Assembly (NCBI GenBank): GCA_964530415.1 | Contig: CAZHAM010000002.1 | Span: 1 to 33,816, forward strand | From: CAZHAM01 sp964530415 | Lineage (GTDB): Bacteria > Patescibacteriota > WWE3 > UBA101185 > UBA10185 | Direction: 5' to 3' | Length of the DNA: 33,816 nt | Shown: one piece after another, positions 1 through 4,855 of the stretch | Position numbering within the stretch: the stretch's first letter is position 1 | Layout: the number at the start of each line of letters is the position of its first letter | Notes under the pieces: model-generated | Database searches by the model: none | What the model saw: only the letters and a program-made list of their open reading frames with translations | What the model was told of the DNA's origin: nothing | Made by a program: the position numbers and the translations under genes

Positions 1-280
1 GAGCGAAATCGAAGGTGTTACAATTTTAGGACCTAAGAATCCCGAAGAGCGCACAGGTCTAATTGCATTTACAATACAAAATGTTCACGCGCACGATGCC
101 GCTTCCGTTTTAAACACACTCGGAGTTGCTGTAAGATCAGGACACCACTGCACGATGCCTCTTCACAAATATTTAGATATTCCTGCATCGGTGCGCGCAA
201 GCTGGTATCTGTATAATTCAAAAGAAGATATTGATGTTTTAGTTGAGGGAATTAAAAAGTCGAGAGAACTTTTAGCTTAA
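1..280 (+). CDS. sufS: Cysteine desulfurase SufS, C-terminal part (5' end outside window)
   Basis: The frame is open from base 2 and ends in TAA at 278-280. It encodes the last 92 residues of a class V aminotransferase-fold cysteine desulfurase. The motif RSGHHCTMPLH carries the catalytic cysteine (codon 149-151), which takes sulfur from free cysteine as a persulfide. SufS enzymes keep this Cys in an RxGHHCA-type context. The tail SVRASWYLYNSKEDID is the usual family C-terminus (R-x-S-x-x-x-Y-N-T-x-x-D-I-D). The sufU-like scaffold gene starts 4 bases downstream, so the pair probably forms a SUF operon giving sulfur for Fe-S clusters and perhaps for tRNA thiolation by MnmA (27929-29005). The PLP lysine lies outside the window. 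Confidence 0.9.
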   Translation, partial: SEIEGVTILGPKNPEERTGLIAFTIQNVHAHDAASVLNTLGVAVRSGHHCTMPLHKYLDIPASVRASWYLYNSKEDIDVLVEGIKKSRELLA

Positions 281-284
281 AAAT

Positions 285-653
285 ATGTATAGAGAAGAAT
301 TAATGGATATTTATAAAAACCCAACCCACAAAGGAACGATTGCCGCTCCAAGTGCTCAAGTTCGCAAAAAAAATCCAATGTGCGGAGACGAAGTAACTAT
401 GCAGTTAAAAATTGAAAACGGTAAAATTACAGACGCAAAGTTTGACGGATTTGCATGTTTTGTGAGCATTGTTTCTTCCGAAGTATTACTCGAATCGATA
501 AAAGGATTAACAATTGAAGAAGCGAGAAAAGTAGATAAAGAAAAATTGTTGGAAATGGTCGGTTTAAATTTAACAACAAGCCGCGTAAAATGTGCGACAC
601 TTGCACTTACCGCACTAAGCGCTGCTTTAGACGAATATGAAAAAAACAGATAA
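285..653 (+). CDS. sufU: SufU/IscU-type iron-sulfur scaffold or sulfur-transfer protein
   Basis: 122 residues. The three metal/sulfur cysteines of the IscU/SufU fold are present: Cys33 and Asp35 in NPMCGDEV, Cys58 in GFACFVS, and Cys103 in RVKCATLAL. The N-terminus YREELMDIYKNP matches the usual LYxxxIxDHYKNP opening, which supports the ATG at 285 over the internal ATG at 303, although only the latter has a weak purine-rich stretch before it. SufU proteins accept persulfide sulfur from SufS, through a Zn-bound cysteine in Firmicutes, or act as cluster scaffolds. It lies 4 bases after sufS and overlaps the next gene by 17 bases, so the three genes are probably cotranscribed. Which of the two roles applies cannot be read from sequence. 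Confidence 0.88.
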   Translation: MYREELMDIYKNPTHKGTIAAPSAQVRKKNPMCGDEVTMQLKIENGKITDAKFDGFACFVSIVSSEVLLESIKGLTIEEARKVDKEKLLEMVGLNLTTSRVKCATLALTALSAALDEYEKNR

Positions 654-870
654 ATCAAAAATTATTACAAAAGATATGAACCTGGGAGAGGTAGCCTACA
701 AATTTCCCGAAAGCGCTGAAGTACTTTTAGATTACGGACTTCACTGTGTAGGATGTTTTGCAAGTTCATTTGATACGATTGAAGTAGGCGCAAAAGTTCA
801 CGGAATGAGCGACGAAGAAATTACCGAAATGATCGAGAGAATAAACGAAGTAATCAACTACAAGGAATAA
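637..870 (+). CDS. DUF1858 (hybrid-cluster-protein-associated redox disulfide) small protein
   Basis: 77 residues. The core YGLHCVGCFASSFDTIEVGA, followed by HGM, is the hallmark of DUF1858/TIGR03980 proteins, with a CxxC pair near residues 37-40 that could form a redox disulfide or bind metal. The family is often found with hybrid cluster protein or Fe-S genes, and its biochemical role is not established. The gene begins 17 bases inside sufU, which implies translational coupling and a link to Fe-S or sulfur handling. Identification is firm; function is not. Confidence 0.85.
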   Translation: MKKTDKSKIITKDMNLGEVAYKFPESAEVLLDYGLHCVGCFASSFDTIEVGAKVHGMSDEEITEMIERINEVINYKE

Positions 871-882
871 AGTTTTAAATGG

Positions 883-888
883 TAAAAT
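883..888 (+). promoter_or_regulatory. -10 box of the hpf gene
   Basis: TAAAAT ends exactly 6 bases before the ATG at 895, and no Shine-Dalgarno site is present. With a normal -10 to +1 distance, transcription would start at or next to the A of the ATG, giving a leaderless mRNA. No good -35 is seen. Confidence 0.55.
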
Positions 889-894
889 ACCAGT

Positions 895-1323
895 ATGCAA
901 TATCAAATATCTTCAGATAATATTCAGATGTCCGAGAGCATGATAGCTCTAACCAAAGAAAAATTTTCAAAAATTGAATCCCGCTTAAAACACATTCCAG
1001 TCGAAGAACAATTTACCAGAGTTGTAATAAATAGCGCACCTGAAAATACGTTTGAAGTAAAAGCAATTATCACATTTAGAAAAAAAGAATATTTTTCTGA
1101 CGAATCAGATTTCACTTTAGAAACAGCTTTGATAAGGGTAGTAAACGAATTAACCCGAATGATGGAAAAAGACAAAGACAAATGGGAGCAGTGGGAACAA
1201 AAAAACCGTGAAATCAAAAGATACGGTGATGTGGCAGGGTTGGGTGGAATCGAAGAGAGCGCTGGCGGTACTTCAGAAAGTCCTGAAACCCCCGAAATCC
1301 CTGAAACTTCCGATGATGAGTAA
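895..1323 (+). CDS. hpf: Ribosome hibernation promoting factor (HPF/RaiA family)
   Basis: 142 residues. Residues 1-100 fit the HPF/YfiA fold: an N-terminal strand QISSDNIQMSESM, helix, two strands ending ITFRKKEYFSDESD, then the helix FTLETALIRVVNELTRMMEK, which matches the conserved D-x-Y-x-A-I-D-x-x-x-x-K-L-x-x-Q region. Such proteins bind the 30S decoding channel and idle ribosomes in starvation. The tail (about 110-142) is acidic and rich in S, E, T and P, and does not match the C-terminal dimerisation domain of long HPF, so this is a short-form protein with a disordered tail. It has its own -10 box, so it is probably separate from the sulfur operon. Confidence 0.75.
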   Translation: MQYQISSDNIQMSESMIALTKEKFSKIESRLKHIPVEEQFTRVVINSAPENTFEVKAIITFRKKEYFSDESDFTLETALIRVVNELTRMMEKDKDKWEQWEQKNREIKRYGDVAGLGGIEESAGGTSESPETPEIPETSDDE

Positions 1324-1373
1324 ATTGGTGATATCACTTTAGAAATCTGGTAAAATCTACCCGTTTACAGTTT

Positions 1374-1408
1374 GGGCGATTAGCTCAATTGGCAGAGCGC
1401 TCGTCTTA
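1374..1408 (+). pseudogene. Truncated duplicate of the downstream tRNA (5' half only)
   Basis: 35 bases are identical to 1473-1507: acceptor 5' strand, D-arm and anticodon stem up to the anticodon loop. The copy then diverges. A 7-base match (GAGTGGT) to the 3' side of the anticodon arm recurs about 1437-1443, after a ~28-base insertion, but no T-arm or acceptor 3' strand follows. A TAAAAT -10 element precedes both copies (1351-1356 and 1451-1456). It could be a decayed tandem tRNA, a relic of tRNA-targeted integration, or an assembly error beside the gap. An intact intron-containing tRNA is unlikely because the T-arm is missing. Confidence 0.6.
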
Positions 1409-1472
1409 CTTTTACGAGCACAGCGAGTAAATGCAAGAGTGGTAAACTTTTAAAATACGGATAACCTAATCC

Positions 1473-1548
1473 GGGCGATTAGCTCAATTGGCAGAGCGCT
1501 CGTCTTATACACGAGTGGTTCCAGGTTCGATTCCTGGATCGCCCACCA
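1473..1548 (+). tRNA. tRNA-Ile with anticodon UAU (decodes AUA)
   Basis: A full cloverleaf can be folded: acceptor GGGCGAT/ATCGCCC, D-stem GCTC/GAGC, anticodon stem CTCGT/ACGAG with the 7-base loop CTTATAC, T-stem CCAGG/CCTGG with loop TTCGATT, then A and an encoded CCA. Positions 34-36 of the loop read TAT, so the anticodon is UAU. Most bacteria instead read AUA with a CAU tRNA modified to lysidine by TilS. AUA is frequent in this AT-rich window. The assembly gap starts at the base after CCA. Confidence 0.85.
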
Positions 1549-1648
1549 NNNNNNNNNNNNNNNNNNNNNNNNNNNNNNNNNNNNNNNNNNNNNNNNNNNN
1601 NNNNNNNNNNNNNNNNNNNNNNNNNNNNNNNNNNNNNNNNNNNNNNNN
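1549..1648. other. Assembly gap (100 N)
   Basis: Exactly 100 undetermined bases, the usual length of a scaffolding placeholder, so the true distance is unknown. It separates the tRNA CCA end from the 3' end of the recombinase gene. Any reading frame crossing it is meaningless. The adjacent 35-base tRNA repeat may be why the assembly broke here. Confidence 0.97.
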
Positions 1649-2511
1649 AGCTCAGTCTTCTCATCCTCAACCTCACGCTCGATATATTGAAGATATCTCT
1701 CGGTAGTAGAAACACGCTTGTGACCTGCAATCTTAGATAAATGCAAAAGATTCACACCCATAGATAAGTGGTGAGCCACAAAAGTGTGTCTCAAGTCATT
1801 AACTTTGGCATTTTCTACACCGGCTAGGTTGAAATAGCGGTTTATGGTCGATCTTATGTTTCTGACTAAAAGTGAGTTTCCTGTTTTGGTAATAAACAAA
1901 TGGACAGCGTTTTCGATTTTTACTCTTTCTTCGTCAATGTATTTTCTTATTGAATCCACAACAGCTCTATTTAAAGGAATTACTCTGGTTTCTCTATTAT
2001 TTTTCTTTTTTACAGTTAATTTCCCGGTTCCGTCTGTAAACTCAATATCTTCAAGTCTAATATCGGCAAGTTCTGAGATAGTAACACCTGTTTGAAGCAA
2101 GACCTCAATCATTGCGTATGATCTCAAATCATCTTTTGCAGCGTCTCTGAGAGCTCTGTATTCAAGTTTTGAGAGGATTCTAGGCTCTTTTGTTGCTATT
2201 TTGGGGTGTTTTAAGAACTCAGCTGTATTTAGAGCTATGATCTCGGTATTGTGTAAAAACTTAAAAAATGTCTTTGTGGCATTTGTTTTTCTTGAGATAG
2301 ATTTGGGAGTGTACTCTTCTTTAGCGAGTTTTTTCATAAAGTTTTCAAGATGAGTAAGTTCTACATCTGAAACACCGGAAACACCCTCTTTTTCAAGGAA
2401 ATTAATTAACTGTTCTATATCTTTACTGTAAGCAATAAGAGTAGAGGACGACTTTCCCTCACTACCTAAGTGCTTAATAAACTTAGTATGAGCTTCATTT
2501 AGTTTTATCAT
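1649..2511 (-). CDS. Tyrosine recombinase/integrase, C-terminal end lost in gap
   Basis: 287 residues are visible. An N-terminal SAM-like core-binding domain (about 1-100) is followed by the catalytic domain (about 110-287). The catalytic region contains LLQTGVTISELADIR, KKKNNRETRVIPL, NDLRHTFVAHH, IAGHKRVSTTERYLQY. The nucleophile Tyr273, His264 and Arg241 are present. The first catalytic Arg is Thr144 (GVTISEL instead of GxRxSEL) and the first His of HxxR is Asn238 (NDLR), so two of the six canonical residues differ. The start is set at the ATG at 2511; the TTG at 2538 has less support. Only a few residues should be missing. It lies tail-to-tail with a tRNA, a classic integrase setting, but a Xer-like housekeeping role is also possible. 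Confidence 0.8.
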
Positions 2512-2612
2512 ATGTTTTTTGTTGCAATGAAAGGGCAAAAGGGTGTTTACTTAAATTTCTAATACGGTTAATATACCACCCAATAATTCTATAGGCCATA
2601 ATACCATTGGGC

Positions 2613-2641
2613 TTGATTGATGTCAATTATTTAACTATGAT
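2613..2641 (+). promoter_or_regulatory. Promoter of the FtsB/DivIC-like gene
   Basis: TTGATT, a 17-base spacer and TATGAT, ending 6 bases before the ATG at 2648, so the mRNA is probably leaderless. An imperfectly spaced inverted repeat CCCAAT (2579-2584)/ATTGGG (2606-2611) lies just upstream, between this gene and the divergent recombinase, and might be an operator. Confidence 0.6.
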
Positions 2642-2647
2642 AGCTAT

Positions 2648-3049
2648 ATGCACGGCTCCTCCCACGTAAAATATCTTATATTATCGGCACTTTTTATCTT
2701 TGCTTCGGTCAATTTTACTAGGACAACGCTTGAGATTTTAAAAAGCAGCCAGCGACTGGATGACCTAAAAGATGAGGTAAACGAGCTTGGAATCCAAAAA
2801 AGCCAGTTAAATAACGAAATCGAGTATAAACAGACCGATGATTATATCGACGAAATAGCACGAAACGATCTCAATCTTGTTAAGCCTGGAGAAAAAGTAT
2901 TTGTAATTCAAGGCGATAACCTCGAGGCCGATGACTCTGGGGTAAACTCTGGCTCATCGGTATTAAGTGAGTTTGCGGATAGGTCAAAAGAGAGTAGCGA
3001 TATTGCCGATTCTAACGCCTATCAATGGTATAAACTATTTTTTGACTAA
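2648..3049 (+). CDS. FtsB/DivIC-type septum formation initiator protein
   Basis: 133 residues. There is a short cytoplasmic N-terminus, one membrane helix (about 8-25), then a charged coiled coil (about 33-62, LDDLKDEVNELGIQKSQLNN) and the family signature ARNDLNLVKPGEKVFVI (about 75-91). FtsB/DivIC proteins bridge FtsL and FtsQ/DivIB in the divisome and signal for septal wall synthesis. The tail after residue 95 is Ser/Asp-rich and probably disordered. The gene stands alone with its own promoter, and its stop codon overlaps the -35 of the initiator-tRNA promoter. The choice between FtsB and DivIC is not resolved. Confidence 0.8.
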   Translation: MHGSSHVKYLILSALFIFASVNFTRTTLEILKSSQRLDDLKDEVNELGIQKSQLNNEIEYKQTDDYIDEIARNDLNLVKPGEKVFVIQGDNLEADDSGVNSGSSVLSEFADRSKESSDIADSNAYQWYKLFFD

Positions 3050-3070
3050 ATTCCCGTATTTTGATAGAGT
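3042..3070 (+). promoter_or_regulatory. Promoter of the initiator tRNA gene
   Basis: TTGACT, a 17-base spacer and TAGAGT. The -35 box overlaps the last codon and the stop of the preceding gene. The predicted start near 3077 leaves a leader of about 37 bases before the mature tRNA. Confidence 0.5.
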
Positions 3071-3113
3071 AAAGTCCGCAATAGATCGCGTTTATTGTTT
3101 AATTTGCAATCGG

Positions 3114-3187
3114 CGCGGGATGGAGGAATGGCACCTCGTCAGGCTCATAATCTGAAGGTCCCGGTTCGAATCCGGGTCCCGCAACCA
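3114..3187 (+). tRNA. Initiator tRNA-fMet (CAU)
   Basis: The acceptor GCGGGA/TCCCGC is preceded by an unpaired C1 opposite A72, the mark of bacterial initiator tRNA, with A73 and encoded CCA. The D-stem is GAGG/CCTC (A11-U24), the anticodon loop CTCATAA, and the T-stem CCCGG/CCGGG. The anticodon stem is TCAGG/TCTGA, so pairs 29-41, 30-40 and 31-39 are A-U, G-C and G-U in place of the usual three G-C pairs. Confidence 0.93.
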
Positions 3188-3205
3188 AATAATCTTTTTA
3201 AAATG

Positions 3206-3240
3206 AAAAAGTCACCCCTTTTGTTAAAGTGATGACTTTT
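3206..3240. terminator. Bidirectional hairpin terminator
   Basis: AAAAAGTCA (3206-3214) pairs with TGACTTTT (3233-3240). Read on either strand the stem ends in a T-rich run. It lies between the fMet tRNA (+) and the convergent small gene at 3271-3492 (-), so it could serve both. Confidence 0.55.
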
Positions 3241-3270
3241 GTTGATTCTCGTTTCACCTGTTTATCTGAG

Positions 3271-3492
3271 TTAAATATAATACAAATGTGCAATTTCAGC
3301 GTAGTCAACTCCTGTGGCGAAAACCGCCATCGTGCACGCCGAGTTAGTGGTGAATGTTTGGGCTTCTTCGATTGTACTTGCGTCAAATTTCCCACTTTTG
3401 CCCAGGTACAGGTTGCTTTCAAGAGACTGCGCAATCCATCCTCGTCGTTTCGTGCTGAAACCAATTTTCACTCTGTGACACAGATTTCCCAT
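3271..3492 (-). CDS. Small hypothetical protein with strong Shine-Dalgarno site
   Basis: 73 residues. AAAGGAGG lies 5 bases before the ATG, one of the strongest ribosome-binding sites in the window, which picks this frame over two overlapping ones. Visible features are a basic start (RVKIGFSTKRRGW), a middle with SNLYLGKSGKFDASTIEEA, and a small, hydrophobic, Ala-rich end. There is no membrane helix, no signal peptide and no motif I recognise. The G+C content of this stretch is about 50%, against about one third in the neighbours, which may mark transfer or strong selection. A terminator follows at 3206-3240, so it forms a one-gene unit between two tRNA genes. Confidence 0.55.
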   Translation of the reverse strand: MGNLCHRVKIGFSTKRRGWIAQSLESNLYLGKSGKFDASTIEEAQTFTTNSACTMAVFATGVDYAEIAHLYYI

Positions 3493-3559
3493 TTTAGCCT
3501 CCTTTCTTGTAAAGCTTATTCCAATCAGAATATTTGGAGTATATCACGTCAAAATCTTT

Positions 3560-3568
3560 TGATATAAT
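3560..3568 (+). promoter_or_regulatory. Extended -10 promoter, probably for the CAU tRNA
   Basis: TGATATAAT is an extended -10 (TGN plus a perfect TATAAT). No -35 is evident. It lies about 110 bases before the tRNA at 3679, so the palindrome chain at 3609-3685 would be part of the primary transcript. Confidence 0.45.
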
Positions 3569-3608
3569 GCATAGTGCTTTAGAATAAGCCAAACTTTGTG
3601 CCAATAGT

Positions 3609-3685
3609 GCAACTAACGTTGCGCATTGTCACTTCGTGCCAATGTCGATACTTCGTATCGCATTGTCTTGTTACACAAGCCAATG
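3609..3685 (+). repeat. Chain of four short-loop palindromes running into a tRNA gene
   Basis: Consecutive hairpins: GCAAC-taac-GTTGC (3609-3622); CATTG-t-CAC-ttc-GTG-c-CAATG (3624-3644); CGATAC-ttc-GTATCG (3646-3660); CATTG-t-CTTGT-tac-ACAAG-c-CAATG (3661-3685). The CATTG/CAATG arms recur, so alternative pairings between neighbours are possible. The final CAATG is part of the tRNA acceptor strand (GCCAATG, 3679-3685). It is not CRISPR: there are no conserved long repeats or spacers. Confidence 0.75.
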
Positions 3686-3754
3686 TAGCTCAGTGGTTAG
3701 AGCGGGCGTTTCATAAGCGCTAGGTCGGCGGTTCGACTCCGCCCATTGGCACCA
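3679..3754 (+). tRNA. tRNA with anticodon CAU (elongator Met, or Ile2)
   Basis: Acceptor GCCAATG/CATTGGC, D-arm GCTC/GAGC, anticodon stem GGCGT/GCGCT with two wobble pairs, loop TTCATAA, T-stem GGCGG/CCGCC and encoded CCA. C34-A35-U36 gives CAU. It has a paired position 1-72, so it is not the initiator. The D-arm and anticodon arm resemble both elongator tRNA-Met and the lysidine-dependent tRNA-Ile2. The presence of a UAU tRNA-Ile at 1473 makes elongator Met the simpler reading. Confidence 0.85.
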
Positions 3755-3799
3755 AAAATAGCTAAATAATCATAAATACTCAGCTTTTTCGGCTATTTG

Positions 3800-3808
3800 T
3801 GCTAAATT
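3800..3808 (+). promoter_or_regulatory. Extended -10 promoter of trpS
   Basis: TGCTAAATT: a TGN extension plus TAAATT, ending 6 bases before the trpS ATG at 3815. There is no Shine-Dalgarno site, so a leaderless transcript is predicted. Confidence 0.5.
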
Positions 3809-3814
3809 AACTGT

Positions 3815-4831
3815 ATGACAGACAAAGTTTCAAAAAAACGAATATTAACAGGCGACAACCCTACGGGTAAGCTTCATTTAGGCCACTATGTTGGTTCACT
3901 GGAGAATAGGGTAAAACTTCAAAACGAATACGAAACGTTTATTTTAGTCGCCGATATGCACGCGTTTGCTTATCCAAAATATGTTAACGATCCACAAGCT
4001 ATTTCTGATTCAATTATCGAAGTTACGATAGATAATTTAGCAGTTGGATTAGATCCTAAAAACGTCACTTTTTTTAACGAGTCGGCCATTCCTGAAATTT
4101 ATGAATTGGGAATTATTTTTAGTATGTTAGTAAGCCATAATTTAGCACTTCGAAATCCCACAATAAAAGAAGAAATAAGAGATAAAGGATTAGGCGATAA
4201 TTACTCCTTAGGTTTTATAAATTATCCGATACTTCAGGCTGCAGATATTTTATGTGTCAAAGCTGATGCTGTTCCCGTCGGAGAAGATCAGGAGCCCCAT
4301 TTGGAATTAACCCGCGAAATAGTTCGAAAATTTAATTCATATTATGGAGAAGTTTTTGCCGAACCAAAATCAGTTGTAAGTAAAGTAAGACGATTGATTG
4401 GAACAGACGGCGGTTCGAAAATGACTAAATCATTGGGCAACACAATATTTTTAGGCGAAAGCGAAGCTGAATTAAAATCTAAAGTTATGAAAATGTACAC
4501 TGATCCAAGTAGAGTTCACGCAACAGATCCCGGAAAAGTTGAGGGCAATCCTGTTTTTATTTACCACGATACTTTTAATCCTAACAAAGAGGAAGTCGAA
4601 GATTTGAAAGCAAGATACCTTGAAGGAAAAGTCGGAGATATTGAAGTGAAAGAGAAACTTTTTGTTTGCTTAAACAATTTTATAGAACCCATACGTGAAA
4701 AAAGAAATTACTACGAAAATAATAAAGACGAGGTTAAAAGCTTGTTGTCACAAGGAAACAAACGTGTTCGAGCAATCGCTTCTCAGGTTTTAGAAGAGGC
4801 AAAAGACAAGATGAAGCTCTCAGGTTTTTAA
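3815..4831 (+). CDS. trpS: Tryptophanyl-tRNA synthetase
   Basis: 338 residues, the normal size for this class Ic synthetase, which charges tRNA-Trp using ATP. The HIGH-type signature is in GDNPTGKLHLGHYVGS (about 13-28), and the second signature is KMTKSLGN, where KMSKS is usual. The tryptophan-pocket region includes INYPILQAADIL and VGEDQEPHLELTREI, both typical of TrpS. The C-terminal helical anticodon-binding part ends in RVRAIASQVLEEAKDKM. It sits between the CAU tRNA and ftsH and has its own -10 box. No odd feature beyond the Ser-to-Thr change in KMSKS. Confidence 0.96.
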   Translation: MTDKVSKKRILTGDNPTGKLHLGHYVGSLENRVKLQNEYETFILVADMHAFAYPKYVNDPQAISDSIIEVTIDNLAVGLDPKNVTFFNESAIPEIYELGIIFSMLVSHNLALRNPTIKEEIRDKGLGDNYSLGFINYPILQAADILCVKADAVPVGEDQEPHLELTREIVRKFNSYYGEVFAEPKSVVSKVRRLIGTDGGSKMTKSLGNTIFLGESEAELKSKVMKMYTDPSRVHATDPGKVEGNPVFIYHDTFNPNKEEVEDLKARYLEGKVGDIEVKEKLFVCLNNFIEPIREKRNYYENNKDEVKSLLSQGNKRVRAIASQVLEEAKDKMKLSGF

Positions 4832-4833
4832 TG

Positions 4834-4839
4834 TATAAT
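4834..4839 (+). promoter_or_regulatory. -10 box for ftsH
   Basis: A perfect TATAAT begins 3 bases after the trpS stop and ends 16 bases before the ftsH ATG. No convincing -35 is seen. The resulting leader would be about 10 bases long. Confidence 0.4.
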
Positions 4840-4855
4840 TCACCGGTTATAAGCT

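Noticed and set aside
1374..1548. Intron-containing tRNA spanning both copies
   Set aside because: Would need the intron to include a complete second 5' half. Tandem duplication or misassembly is simpler, and no group I intron core is visible.
1488..1706. Plus-strand frame covering the tRNA and the gap
   Set aside because: It is tRNA sequence followed by unknown bases; no protein features.
1450..2538. A 362-codon minus-strand frame running from the recombinase through the N block into the tRNA
   Set aside because: It crosses 100 unknown bases and then translates the antisense of the tRNA. Only the part upstream of the gap (1649-2511) is real coding sequence.
3198..3567. Two other open frames over 3271-3492 (minus 3198-3464 and plus 3229-3567)
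   Set aside because: Neither has a ribosome-binding site or promoter, and both contain the terminator hairpin or run against the Shine-Dalgarno-led gene.
3600..3690. Possible CRISPR array
   Set aside because: Repeats are 5-11 base palindromic arms with 3-4 base loops, not 24-40 base direct repeats with unique spacers; no cas genes are present.
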